The position numbers and the translations under genes were made by a program. Shown one piece after another: positions 35,728 to 48,844 of a stretch of DNA of 64,000 nt (the first letter of the stretch is position 1; each line of letters opens with the position of its first letter). Under the pieces are notes generated by a model. The model saw only the letters and a list, made by a program, of their open reading frames with translations. It ran no database searches and had not been told where the DNA came from. This DNA comes from Cylindrodendrum hubeiense. Its lineage: Eukaryota; Ascomycota; Sordariomycetes; Hypocreales; Nectriaceae. Location: contig JAANBB010000131.1 in assembly GCA_014621425.1 (NCBI GenBank), positions 1 to 64,000 of the forward strand, given 5' to 3'.

Positions 35728-37630
35728 ATGGTATTCAAGAACCTTAGAGTATCCGGACTTCCGGCTCCTGTCAAGGTTGCGAATGACCTTGGAAATGCCT
35801 TGCGCAATCTTTTGCGCCCGAACTCACCTTCAGGCCTCGGCTTTCCCAACGTGGATCATCTGAGGATTCCCAAGAACATCGTCGAGGCTCGGGTCACCCA
35901 ACAACAATGCATCGCCCACCTACACTTGCTGGAGCAGTTTGTCTCTGCAAAGACGAAAGTAATAATGTGGGCAGACCATAATTCGATCCAGCGTCACTCA
36001 GCCTGGAACTTTTATGTCAACATGGCTGTTGAGCGGATGGTGAAGTGGTTCGAGACCTCATATCGGGTCAACCTGAGCGATGCTATCCCGCCCCTGGATG
36101 TGCTGATGGTTTGGCATGCCTTTTTACAGAGCCCAGAGGAGTGGGATAAATTCGTTAATCTTACAAGAATGAACCATTATGGATGGAACTGGGATATTCT
36201 GGTACGCTGCCTGCTGACAATTCAACACGCCGAGCTAACACTTCCCTCATTAGCTCAGTACTCTTCAGATGGGCGATGCAGGCAAGTGTGAGATCACCAG
36301 GGACTCGGTGGACATTGTCCAACAGATATATCCCGCCCCTGATCTCTTAAAACTCATAGACCTTTCCACATCCTTCCTTCAGTCGGGCAGCCCGGACGAC
36401 ACGACCGAGTATCTTACGCACTTATTTTTACACAGGAAGCCGACCCATGATTTCAAAGCGCCTAATCGCCATTTTAATATCCGTTTCGATTTCCATGGAG
36501 CCGTGGATGCCCAGCTGGGGTTCGCAAACCGAATGCTTGAGTATTCCTGGCATCGAATGTATTTGGTTGAACATTCTAATGGGCCACAATTCGATGCCGC
36601 CATCGAACGATACAAGAAGTTTATGAGCCTGGTGAAGTTTCTACCCTATATTCACTCCATGGAACCTCAAGCGCGTGAGCCACCGCGTCTTTTGGTTCCT
36701 GCCTTGGATATCGACCTGGTCTGGAGGACCCATATGCTGTCGCCAAGGGAATTCCGTGGGTTCTCTAACCACAACCATGGCATGCTTATACAGCATACTC
36801 CCAGCCCTCGCTACCTCGGAAGGCCAGATACTCAAACTGCCGATATATATCAGCATGTATTTGGAGAAGAGTATGATCTCTGCTTGTGCTGGTCATGTGT
36901 CAATAGTCGAGAGACTCGAGGATTCTGTGCGGTGAATTGGTCTGCCAGACCAACTTTTGAAGATGAACGAGCCGCAGAAAACACCCGCCGACTTGCTTTC
37001 ATTATCGAAATTCCCTTGGCATTTAGTACAAAGCAGTGCAAGAAGTGCGGATCTCATAGCCGTCGAGCCTGTAAGCTGAAAGATGGCTTCAATACTCAGG
37101 AAGAGCAGGCCGGATCTGCTCCCCGGAACCAACCGGTGCCGCTGGCCATACGGAACAGATCAATTACACATATGGTTCCTGTCCCTTGGCCTGGACCAAA
37201 CCGTAGCCCACTATCAGGGCTCAGCAGTGCTGAAATAGGACCCTCGCTTTCTGGACAGCGCGGCGGACCCGTAGTCCCGCCCCCTCGCCATCAGTACAGA
37301 CATATCGGTGCTCAACCAACACCATGGACAGGTCAGTCATCACTAAACAGTCCTAATAGCAAGGTATCTACGCAAACTCTCTCCCGGAAATCATCCCATC
37401 CGGTGGATAGCAGGGAGGATATCCAAGGCAATAACTGTACCCGCCTCCCGGTTTCATACACTCGATCGCCCAATCATGTCGCCGAGGCGGGACCTTCTAC
37501 GATCAACATGAGCCGGAGAGAGTTATATGAAGGAGTGTTAAGTGATCCTGATTTTGTGGAGAGTGATGGAAGTCGCATGGGTATTGATGTGGGCTTGTGG
37601 ATGTCAGGAGTGGTACCACCTCCTCCTTGA
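35728..37630 (+). CDS. GRDP-like protein (glycine-rich domain-containing-like, DUF1399)
   Basis: Two exons, 35728-36201 and 36254-37630, giving 616 residues. The start is the first ATG in the coding frame (MVFKNLRVSGLP). Two copies of the family motif Pro-x-Leu-Asp-x-x-x-[Val]-Trp are visible. They are PPLDVLMVWHAFLQSPEEW at about residues 121-139 and VPALDIDLVWRTHMLSPREF at about 306-325. Between them are helices such as MLEYSWHRMYLVEHS and FDAAIERYKKFMSLVKF. Near residue 370 CLCWSCVNSRETRGFC, and near 420 QCKKCGSHSRRACK, supply two Cys pairs each and could bind metal. The last 190 residues are low-complexity and rich in Pro and Ser. Plant GRDP proteins are linked to development and stress; the fungal members are uncharacterised. 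The product is probably cytosolic, with no signal peptide. Confidence 0.85.
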
Positions 37631-40600
37631 TACTTGCCGGCCGGGACGATTGCAAACAATAGCCGTCATTTGAGTTTGGTTGCATAGATAATGGGTCTTA
37701 TGAATATTCACTTCAGTTATGAGACTAAATTAATCCATGTGTTTTACCTCCCTCGCCCCTAGACGTATCCAGGGAGAAGTGCCTGAGCGTTACGAGAATA
37801 AATTCTAAGCGATGACACCATGAGGAACAGCCAAGAGATGGAATAGAACTTACTCAACGGCTAGTCAATCCAGCATAGTGACACTTACCCCTCTTGAGGC
37901 AAGCTCACGCTGGATCCATACTGGTCAGAAACGCGAGTCTTGGGTGATTGAAACAGGGCGGAATGAACATTGGCGTTATGGGGAAGGTTTGCAGCGGGCG
38001 CTGTTTGCTTAGCAGCTTAGACAATCGCCCCTTGTAGGAATAGCTGGGATGGTGATCAGAGCATCGCTCTGATACATCGTCTCCTCAAGAACTTAGAATG
38101 TCTGAAATTGCTTCTGCAGCGCTGCGGCGAAGCTGGTTCCACGTTCTAGTCCCGGGAGAGAGACTCGGTGTTGATCGCAACGCCGGGCGAGCTAGAATGT
38201 GAGGGGAGTCGAAAAACAAGCCTCTCAATCTTACTGAACACGATATCCGCCTTGTCGTTGCTTTTCTTCACCCTCGTACCCGTGTACTCGTAACCGCCAA
38301 TTGCCGCGCAAAGACTGTGTAAGACAACGTCTCACTCACGTTCAGGAACGTGGAATACCGGCCATCAGCCTTCCCCGCCGCCGTCACATCCAGCCACCGC
38401 GCCCAAATTCATCCCATGTGATATCTGACATCTGCAGCCCCCGACATCAAATGTCTCCCTCCCGCGGGCGTACAGGCATTGCAAGGCCTCACACAAGGCC
38501 AATGCACGGTGCTACCCTCCAATTCCCCGGCAAAAGCAACGACTTGCATGTGGGGTGGCGTTCAACGGCAGTGCGGTTGTGTGGGAAGAGTCTGCCAGGT
38601 TTTGCTCCTGCGAGGCAAAAGCAAGGTGAGTCCAGTCGTACGAGCTTGGTGTGATAAGGTGAGCTATGAATGGCAGCAAAAGGAAACATATACGCTGCCG
38701 ACGGTATTGCCACCGTCAGCGTCGTCCATCGCGGGTGTTGGAACGGAGCTCTCACCGAAGAGGTCGAAGGAGCGCCAGCCGCACATGCCCTTGCCTCGAC
38801 TGGCATACTCAGGCTACACCGAGGGATTGAATTGCAGCTCGCTGCATCTCGGAGAGTACCTGCAGACACATGTGAGAAGGAATATCTCCTTCGTTAAGCA
38901 TGGCCCAGACACGCTATTGTTCCACGGTAGCGCCACTTGCCCCGGCGCCTCTCTCAAGGAGGTTGACACACTCCCGGTCACAGGTCTCACACACCCAACG
39001 TTGCCATGAGGTCGCTTGGATTCAACATCACAGAAGCAGTGTCAAGGTATTGAACGTCGCAACGGAGTCTTACAATGCCTTCTTTTCTCGAAACAGGGCT
39101 TATGTCCAGTGAGTTATATGGCGTCTTGGGCGGGCGGCTATGCAAGGGATGCAATAGACGTCGTGTCAACAAAATCGGCAGCACTGGTGAGAACGTGGCA
39201 CCCAGTCAGACGGCCTTGTGGAATCTCTGGCCTCGCCGGACTGGGGTTTTGGGGCGGAGCTGCTACCGTTAACGCCGACCAGATTTCGACATATCAAAGC
39301 TGCATCGCATCCCCTCATCGACTGCAGGTCGAGCGAATCATCGCGTCCAGCCCCATAGGCGCCGGTTAGTCCGAGCTGCCATCGTCCCCTGTGCAGATGA
39401 TCAGCACGAATCTTTGGTACGGGCCGAGAGAGTAAAGCCTGAGCTCTCAAAGAGGGGTTGGATGGGTACTTCTCATGCAAGGTGGTTGCATCGACCAGCC
39501 TTAGCTACAGGAGACGGTTGATTAGGAGGCGCTTATAAATCCGGGGGGTCAAAAAGAGCCAGGACTGCGAATTGGGAATGGGGCGTGTGGGATGGTTGCA
39601 GACGCAATTCGGATGAATCGTGGGCCGTACAAAATACATGCACCTTGAGGGACCCCTTGGACATGCCCGAAAGTGGGTAGTCAACCATGTAGCAGCAGCC
39701 CATGTCCAAAACTCTTTTCACTAGTTGAACGCAAACAGATCCGTGGCACCGGTCAGAATAGCCCCCTGGAGAGTGCCAGGGCAATTGCTGTCAACTCACG
39801 ATGCGATACAGCTCATCCACCCTCTCGTGCCAACAGCTCTATCCATGCGTACATCTTGTTCGAGACGCGGGCTCCATACCCCCAGTCAAGCAAAGTAGTT
39901 TCTCTTTCAAGGGGCGATCGAGTACGCGCCTTTCCTTGCAGAGCCGTACCCCACGGTCCAGATCAAGCCAGATGACTGAAGAATTGTTGCCACCCTCCCA
40001 AGGGCTCGGCCCGCAGACCGATTTGACGGAACTCTAGAAAGGAGCATCTGGCGATCCCCAGCTCGTGACAGGTAGGAGTTGTGGCCACCTCGCACAGGAC
40101 GATGTGGTACTGTAGATGATTTGCGGAACATTAACGGACCAGCCTTTGCAGGCAGGGTATATCTGTGGCCGTTATACGTTCGCTTAAGGCCATGTAATGT
40201 TTTCATTCGTAGCTGAGCAGAACCAGCCAGGTGGCTTGGCGATCACTGTCCCTCGGCCATGTCATCGAAGCCTGGAGGGGAACGGCAGTTGTTGACGCAA
40301 GGTAGTTAACCTATCGTTCTCCCCGATGAATCCTACAGGCCGGGATGTAAAGATACGACATCCTCAGTTAGATGGTGATGATTGTCGCCCCTGATCACCG
40401 TACTGCTCTGCTCTGTACGGGAATGGTACCCAGTGGCGTGCACGTCAGAATTGGTGAAAGCAAGGAGTCCTAAGCGGGCTCCATGGCCCAACGAATCCCA
40501 CGGTGAGGCCATAGCCCGCAGCGAGATGCACCCACAAGGTCATCCTCGATTGAGCATAACCTAGTACAGCTTCATTTTCATGAGGTTGAGCACGTTGCCG

Positions 40601-42660
40601 ACGCATACCCCTGGAATTCAACATGAGGGCAGGCAAGCTTTGCCGCGGCACATATCCTTGCCCGCCAGGACAAGGGGATTTGACTCTTGGGATCCGGAGT
40701 CGGTGGGCTGGGTTGAGGATCTGACATGCCGGAGATCGCTCAGGCAATGAACTGATTCCAGGAAGAAGGGACGTGAGCAATCGCGACGGGAAACTCCGTA
40801 CATGGAGGCTCCTGCTAGCTTTGCTCGCGCCTCATCCTTCACAATGGTCGAGGCAATAGATCAAGTGTCCCTGCCCCGGCCCACGGTTGCCAAAAAGGGT
40901 AATCATGTCGTCGCAGTGGAGTCCTTGAAGGTTTGTGGCCCGTGGGCATTTGGGGTGCCTGGTTCTCGAGCAAGGAAGAGGGTGTTTGTCAACCGCAGAA
41001 GAATACGGATGCAAGGACGGACGCTGGCAGGGGGGAGGTTCGGTGTGGGCGACGTTGCCGTCAACTACCTACGAAGTCGGGACGGATCGATGAAATGAGT
41101 GCAGGTCAACGATGTGGCGCCTCCGAAGAGCTCAATTTAGAGGCGGTTCGATTCGGTGATTTCGATCCTTCCGTTGCCCTTTGCTCCCGGGCATGGCCAC
41201 TGCTTGTGCTCTTGGCGAGGTTGAGGATGCTCAATGCGCGCCCTGCGTCGAGGTTTGAGGTCCGCACAAGATTCAAGCCCAAGCCCAAGGCAGCGCCGCC
41301 GCGCCGGTGTCCTCAACGCCCGCCGTCTTGGGGGGGAGCTAGTGTGGCCTAGCCCCAGCAACAGGGCTGCAACTCATGGTGCCAGCAGACGCAAGAGATT
41401 AGTATCAGACCACCATGACAAGTGGAGCAGCAAGGTCAAGGGGGTGTCCCCCAAATCGAGTTAACCCACATCTCGCGTGGCCGACATCGTGGACCAACCG
41501 GGGTCACCCCTGCTGATCGCCGCGGCCTCTGGAGATCACAGGAAACCCTCGTGGGGACTGTCAACTGAGGGCCCAAACGGGACACCTCTGGGAAATGGCT
41601 TGGCATTCTCGACCTCCTGGGGAAAGTTGGCTCTACCGGCCTCCGAAGTGGATTCCGCGGCTACCGGAGGTGACGGCAATCCTAACGGCTCACTTGCTGC
41701 ACCGCCTTTCTAGCTTGCGCCTCGGCCAAGAAAAGCCTGGAAGGGTTGAGCTGGTTCGTTTCTTGTTAGTTCAGGCTGTGAACGAACTTTAACGGCCTTG
41801 TGATGAGAGACCCGCCCATCAACCATGGATGTATCCTCCACGATGATGGTGGCACAGATGCGATCCGGAGATTGTGCCCCTACCTCACTCAACACAACAG
41901 CAAAGGCAGACGCAGGGGAATGTGGGACGGAGCGTCCCGGCGTGTAACCGCAGAATGGTGAGTGCGACGCTGCAGCTGGAGACGGGAGATGGGGACGACG
42001 ACGTAAACGGAGATGGGGATGCACACGGCATGGAGTTGAAGATGGGGATAAATGGGCGGACGGGGGTGGACGGGGATGGATTGTGGATGGAGATCAATAG
42101 CATCAATCGGGTTCATGCCAGGCCGCATCACCTCGAGACTCACCGAGGATGTGCGCTGTACCAATCGACAGGAGCATTCTTGGGAGACAGACCCAACTGC
42201 AGCCCCATGCTCTCCGGCTCACCTTCTCCCACACCCGACCGTTGTCAACCCGCAACGGGAAGTGGCGGATAATGCGATTTTAGCTTTCTGGGCAACCGGC
42301 GCAGTCAACGGTTCTGACATGGATAGCAACAGCGGGTGGGGATGACGAAGGGGACGAGAGTTTTGGTTAGGGACGAATGCAGTAGAGTGCTGTCAAAGCA
42401 CCTACCTGGTCATTACATGCGATCCTACGCAGAGGAAGGTATGATGCGTCCTCGCGGCGATGCGCCCTGCTGCCGGCGCGTCCAGTGCCTGGTTATGTCG
42501 GGTCGTGCCTGCTTAAACATTGCCTGGGCGGGAAGGATTGGCTGGAATGGATTTGACCGTGGCACGGCCACCATGCTTGGCCCAGAGCCCTCTACTACGT
42601 ACCCTCTATTGACGTCGGTGACAGGCCCCTACCCTACTAATTATGGAAGCCCACCCCTGT
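37631..42660. other. Gene-poor stretch after the GRDP-like gene
   Basis: No supportable gene. Frames of 100-180 codons occur at 38300-39010 and 40930-41350 in overlapping phases. They have no domain and look like chance frames in GC-rich sequence. The GRDP-like 3' UTR should occupy the first few hundred bases. Confidence 0.45.
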
Positions 42661-42702
42661 TCGTTAGGGCTCAGTCCAGTGCCTAGTGGAAGGATTCCAG
42701 TG

Positions 42703-42738
42703 GAGGGTCTCGAGGGCCTCGAGGGTCTCGAGGGTCTC
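42703..42738. repeat. Four 9 bp units GAGGGTCTC
   Basis: Units at 42703-42711, 42712-42720 (one change), 42721-42729 and 42730-42738. Each junction creates a palindromic CTCGAG. Confidence 0.85.
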
Positions 42739-43000
42739 GAGGGAGCTACTCGCTAGCTCGCCAAGGAACCTTATGCTCCTGCTGACACCAACCAAATCCA
42801 GCGAATCCAGCCTCCCCCAGGCCCCAAGGGGATTCGTCCCTTCCAGCAGAATTCTAGGGGCGCCCGAAAACCCGGCGCCCGGTGGGATGAGTGTGTCAGG
42901 TCCCTCGCAGCCGGCTGTCCTGATTGTGCCTCTCGTATGGCGGTCCACTGAGGTGGAGCCTCTGCTGCATGCGGCCCTTTGCAGCGCTTTCGAGCATGGG

Positions 43001-43036
43001 AGAGGTGATGACAGAGGTGATGGGAGAGGTGATGGG
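43001..43036. repeat. Three 12 bp units AGAGGTGATGGG
   Basis: Units at 43001-43012 (last two bases differ), 43013-43024 and 43025-43036. Confidence 0.8.
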
Positions 43037-45667
43037 AGCGAGTCTGAGGCATCATCTCACATGCCGTGCCTTTCCAGCTTCCCTCTTTCCCTCTCGCCAT
43101 CTACCAAACAGGCAAGTGCTTTCTCTCTGCCCTCGCTCCTCTATCACTCCTTTATCACTCCTTTATCGGTCAGTCCTTCACTAAACTGGTCGTCGTTGGT
43201 TCTTTCGCATCCTCAAGCCGCGCGTCACCTCACATCTAAGCCCGTCGTTTAGTCTCCGTCCCTCCTCCGGCCCTTATTCAACTAGCCACGGCCTTGGACC
43301 TCAACCCGCGACTTAGGGGAATGCGGATGGCGATAGCATTGGTCGGTCCGACAGCACCAGCACAGTCCCAGCTACTGAGGCTTTGCTTTTTCCACCACCA
43401 CCACCCTCGCCCCCCTTGGCCACATTCACGGCAAACTTAGTCCCCACCAAACGGTGCGGGAAGCCTCCCCCAGCCCGCCAGTCCTGTACTGATCGACAGA
43501 TTTCTTCACACCCTCGACCCTGTCTCGCATCGACCAGTTCTGGAAGTGCCCCGACACTACTCAGGACCAGACGGAATCTCCCAGCCAATTACGGAGTGCA
43601 ACACCCAGCCTTGCTTGCTCCCAAGTTGCATCCCGCTGACTGTTCACCCAACCATCATCTTGATCTGTGTTGTGGGTGTCAACTGGCATCCATTCTCGAT
43701 CCTTTACACGCGCTCTCTTACCAGCTGCTGACCGTGTCGTGGGGGTTTTTCCAATGCCAATTAGAGCCTGCCTGCCTCTAGTCTAAGCGAGCTACACAGT
43801 ATTTTGCCAGCCGAGTTTCCATGGCAGCCACAGGCCTCGCTTTCGCGTTCGTAGCCCCCACATTCCACCGCCGGCTCTGGAAGCGCGTTTTAAACCAAGA
43901 CAAGGCTGGCACTAACAAACATGGCCGTCGCCCGAGCCCGGAGCCGGGTCAGACAAGTCAATTGCCTAGCCCAACCCAACTGAGGACGAAGCCACATCCG
44001 GTTCGCAGCACATCATCACATCGGCATGCTACCCAGTTTTGAACTGCATCACCGGGAACTTGTTTCACTACTCAAATAGCTCGACCCTGCATTCTCGGGA
44101 AGACCCTCCATATCTGAGCCGCTCATGGGCTATCCCGCTCTGGACCACGTCTGGGGAATACTCTGCCGCTCTCCTCGTACGGAGTGCTCCCACCACAAAT
44201 CCCAGTAGTCGCATCACCCAGCCCTGTCGAGAATCTATCTTCGTGACATCCACTCGGTCGTTCAGACATCGCTGGTTCGCCACAATCCCCTTCCCCTTCC
44301 CCTGTGCTTGCTCCTCTCTTCTCAAGCAGTGGATGTGAATGTCCATGCTAGGAAGCATACCCCCTAACTTCCGAGGATTGACGTCCACGGTCCTGCGATG
44401 TGCAGCGTCATTGTCTATCATCCTATGGCCCACCGTGTTGTATGCTGCGACCCACCGATCAGCATTGCAACACAATTCCCCCACCGACGGCCTGACCGGC
44501 TGTGCCTCAAACTAGCTGCCCAAGGGCATCCGTCAATAATAAGATCCAGATACTGACAAACCCCCGAATGATCAGTGCTACTACGCACAACCACAGCGCT
44601 GGGTCCCGGGCGGCAGGCAATGGGGAAGCCACCGAAGTACCTCCGCTGTCACAAGTGGCCTGAGAGCACAAGTCACCCAGGAAGGAGGTTTCTCAAGAGG
44701 CAATATTTCCAGGATGCCCTGGGGAACACCATCGGGGATTATGGGAACTAGAACGGATGGCCCCAGCATAGCGCACCTGACTTCCGTGGAGTGAATCGCA
44801 AGTCCCGGCAATGGAGATTCTGTCATTTTACGACGATCGATCAGGCCAGTTCCCATTTGAACCCACCGCCGAGCAATGCGATGATGCATGACGCCGTTAC
44901 GATACATTGATTTGCACCCGCCGCTTTGGGCGTGCTGCACTGACTCCTCCGAGGTTTTGCCCGCGGCACAAGTCAATCTAGGTAGGGATGCATGCATATA
45001 TGACATCAAGGAACTGAACGAACACCCATCGTCCCTGCGCCATCTTCAGCGGCGACTCGTCATCGACGACAATCCCGCAGACTCGGCAGCAGAGGCTCAG
45101 CGAGAGCCTAAGGACAGGACAGCAATAGCGCTGGAATTGTAGCGGGCTTTGCTCTTGGTGGAGGGCAGTGCTAGCGGGCGTGGCTGGCGATGGCGCGGCC
45201 ACGGCGAAATGGCAAAAGCAATGCCAGGGACCTCACACGTGTTGTCGCTTAAGGTTTGACAGGCGCGGACTGTCGACGGCGTGTCTGGCTCTGTTTCAAA
45301 GGCGACGGCGTATCGCAAGATGCGGGCGAAGTGCTTGCTCGCCTGGTTGAGGTTCTGGAGGAGATGCGCGAACGTGGTGTTTGGGCATCTCGGCCATTCG
45401 TGTGTAGATTCCAATTCCAATGCCACGCTGCATGCCCGCCCTCCAACCAGAGTTTCAGAGCCTGTCAGAGATGATTGTTGCCGCCGTCATTCAAGGGGAA
45501 GCCGGGCGCTAGGCTACCCCTCTTCAAACGCTTTGTCGATCAACAGACCCGTGCCAAGGAAGCCCACCCAGTCAGTGTAAGCGAGGAAGGGAAGCGCCCG
45601 CTAAGGCAGGCGGCGATCATCCAAATTAGCCCGGTTTTCTCAGTGAAGAAGGGAGGAGACTCCAGAG

Positions 45668-45704
45668 CCAGGGACGCAGCCAGGGACGCAGCCAAGGGAC
45701 GCAG
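45668..45704. repeat. Three 12-13 bp units CCAGGGACGCAG
   Basis: Two perfect units followed by a third with one inserted A. Confidence 0.8.
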
Positions 45705-47791
45705 ATGACAGATGCTGCAAGCCCTAGTGCCCAACCACCACAGCCGGGCCTGCGGGATAACGCGGTGCCGACACGCCATCGACGCACCGCCAACTCGCTT
45801 ACATAGTAAGTACATGGGCACAATTCGACTCCATGAGACGGGTGCAAGAGAATCTGCGAATCTGCAAGCGATACGCGCCAGCCGGCCGGAAGCCGCTCGC
45901 CGCTCAGCCTCTCCCACACGCCCGATTCTCCGATTCTCCCGCGTAGCCACACCTTACATCAACGCGTCTCACCTCCGACGGGGCTCTGCAAAGATGAGAT
46001 GAAGACCTCATATCGGCCGAATGCCTGTGTCAATGTCATGGCGTAGTGGGACTGTCGCGGCTCGTGCGGCGCATGTCTGTCAGTTGCAACATGCTTTTCG
46101 TCTGGTCCAACCTAATTTCCAGCATGGAACAGACTAGATCACCTGGGACTCTGTCGTCGCCTTCGCAGCCATACTATCCTGGGCCTCGCCACTGAGGTCG
46201 ACAACTTGCTCATCTTGCTCATCAGGGGATACGAGAAGTCAATCGACAAATTTGGCAAATAAGGTTTACCCCTTGCGACAGCTTCGAGAGAAGCGCTGTC
46301 GCGATGGGATGAGACAGAGGCCCGGATATCGCGGGGAGAGGCGGTGTCCTGGAACAGAGACAACAATCCCGCGGCATCTCAGACGTCTGTCGTTGGATAG
46401 CGGGTGGTGTTGAGCCAGCCCGGCATGATGGCAGCTCGAGAGTCCGGTCACATAGAGCACACACGAAACATGACTGAGAACTGCGAAGACGGAGGGTTTC
46501 GAGTCAAAGATGGTCTCAAGTTGCTCCATCAGCGATTCAAGCTCGAGGGCGAGGGCCACATCTGCTCCAGGGTGGTAGCCAGGCCCCTGGTCAGTCTCAA
46601 AACGCAAGCCATGGGCGACAAAAACAGGGTGGAGTGGAAGCGGGGCCTGGAGTGCTCTGAACGGCACTGACGTCCTAAAAGGGTAATAGTGGTCCGGGAG
46701 TCAAAAGTACAGCGCCGCCCGCCGGGATGGCAGGGCTTGACTGGGTTGATTTGGGATGAATACTGTACCGTAGGTCTGTGCCAGGCGCCGCAGACTCAAG
46801 GATTGAGTCCCTCGGCCTGCTCGCCACGCTTCCGCCATGGGCTGTCAAGGTCGGCAATGCGAGAAACCGGCTAAGATAAGCCGTCAACCTGGAGGCTGGA
46901 GCAAACAGACCGGCGGGGAGGGGAGCCTGTCTTGCCTGTCACCCAGGCAGGACGACGATCAACATCACACACGGCACAATAGGAGACAATGTCCATTGCC
47001 AGGGAACAAGGATCTCGATGATTTGCCTATTGACCGTTGCCCACGCAGCGATCCATGAGCATCCTGGCGCCAGGCCACGCACTCTGGCACACTCCCTCCT
47101 GCGTACGGTAGGAGATCTGACCCTCTCGCACACCCACCACACATGCTCGCCCACCGCGCCGTTTGGCACACACGCCCCCCTCTCCATTCTCCATCCCTCC
47201 AGGACGCCACGGGGTGGAGACTTCACTGCCGGGACAGACATGACTACCAAGCCCCATCGATGGTGCCGCCAGGGAAGATTCCGTCACCGTTGCGGACCAC
47301 CCCCCACCCCCCCTTTACTCTTCCTACCCTACCCTTGTCCTCCTCCTCAGAACCCTGACCCTTTCGTGCCAGGTTCTGGCGTCCCGGTATATGACCCACA
47401 CTCATTTTTGTGGCAGGTTTGGACCTGGAGGGGGTACGCTCCAGGATGACCATGGCCGATTCGTAGATCTGATATACGGCGTCTTTACCCTTGACAAGCT
47501 TCTTTCCCACCCGAGAAACGTACTTAAGTTTCCCGAGGCCCCCTTCAACCTCCCTGCAAGTACTGGCCTCTCGGAAGTCCTCAAATCAACCATCGATGAC
47601 CTTTTGACCATCAAGCAGACTCTTGGGATCTTTTAATCAACAACGGACTTGCCCCTCTCTCTACCTAATACTGCCATCGCCGTCCCTTCTTCCTTCTAAT
47701 TCACCCGGGGCCATCACTCCCACAGAGGCATCACCATCGTCTGCAAACCGCCCAGACTAATACTACCCATCTACAACACTCCCACGTGCAA

Positions 47792-48844
47792 ATGCATACC
47801 GCGGCCGCCGCATTCATGTCGAGCCAGTACGCTACCCAACAAGGAGGACATCCCACTTCTCGCCAACACCCGCAGCCCCCACCATCGCCCCCCATGGACG
47901 ATTACAAGTGCTCCCTGCCTTCCATCTCGAACCTTCTGGGTCTCGCCGATGCGGGCTCCCCAGTAAGCGAGGCTTCGCCAGTGTCAAGACAACACTCGCC
48001 CCAGCTCGAAGGTGAGGAACATCAAGCGGCGAAAACGACTGTGGAAGTAAGCAACTGACCCTTTCCCCTAGCTGGCCTTCAACAACAACAACAACAACAA
48101 CAACGCCCCGAGACGACATCTAGTATCAAGGCAGAGAGCCGGCCTGGATCTGGTTATGCCAAGTCCTCTCATCACCGTGGATTGCCACCCACGCCTCCCA
48201 TGAGCACTGATGCCTCGTTCGATGGCTACAGCTCTCCTTCAAACAAGCCCATCAGCCAAGTCTACCCCAACTCAGCACCTAGAGGATACTACTACGAGAC
48301 GACGCCTCCCCTGGAAGCCGATATCCAGCGCCAGGTGATGGCCTCCGGCGCCGTCCCTCGCTCAGCCCCGGTTCCTGTCCAAGCAGCATACCCTCAACAG
48401 TCATTCGCGGCTCCCTACGTCCACCACCAACCACCCATGGGCAGCTACTATCCCCCCATGCAACCCACGCCACCGCCTCAACACCAGGTCGTGGGTGCCT
48501 ACTACCAGCGTTCGCTCCCCCAGGTGTTCCCGCCTCAGATGACCATGGCTGCGCCCAGCGCGACTGGAGCGAACCCTTGGCAACATCATCACTACCTCAA
48601 CCCCACCGGCGGCGCGGCGTTCCCGCAGAGCCAGGACCGCTACATTTGCCAAACATGCAGCAAAGCGTTCAGCCGTCCGAGCAGTCTACGGATCCACAGC
48701 CACTCTCACACCGGAGAGAAGCCATTCAAGTGCCCCCATGCCGGTTGCGGCAAGGCCTTCAGCGTGCGGAGCAACATGAAGAGGCACGAGAGGGGCTGCC
48801 ACAGCTTCGAGTTCAATGCCTCGGGGTCCGTTCTTCGATCTTAG
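47792..48844 (+). CDS. C2H2 zinc-finger transcription factor (FlbC-like architecture)
   Basis: Two exons, 47792-48011 and 48072-48844, giving 330 residues. Two zinc fingers lie at the C-terminus. The first, at about residues 266-290, begins CQTCSKAFSRPSSL and is joined by a TGEKPFK linker to the second at about 294-317 (CPHAGCGKAFSVRSNMKRHE then RGCH). The rest is low-complexity and rich in Pro, Gln, Ser and Tyr. It includes a run of eight Gln, all CAA codons, just after the intron, and a PPTPPMS motif. A small two-finger factor with C-terminal fingers and the SVRSNMKRHERGCH signature resembles the conidiation regulator FlbC of Aspergillus, but I cannot prove orthology. It is probably nuclear and binds DNA. 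The start is the first ATG in frame; another ATG lies eight codons on. The gene is isolated by about 10 kb upstream and 15 kb downstream. Confidence 0.88.

Larger units (their letters stand above)
42661..47791. other. Promoter and leader region of the C2H2 factor gene
   Basis: No supportable gene over about 5 kb. Much of it is pyrimidine-rich on the plus strand (43080-43780 and 47100-47790), as in long fungal regulatory-gene leaders. It contains three short minisatellites. Short upstream frames are present, for instance the 82-codon frame at 47391-47636, which could be an upstream ORF if transcription starts early. Confidence 0.45.

Noticed and set aside
44068..45009. Two minus-strand frames of about 140 codons
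   Set aside because: They lack ATG at their 5' ends, have no domain, and oppose a pyrimidine-rich leader-like strand.
47391..47636. An upstream exon of the C2H2 factor
   Set aside because: The 82-codon frame ends with a stop and has no donor that would join it in phase to 47792; at most it is an upstream ORF.
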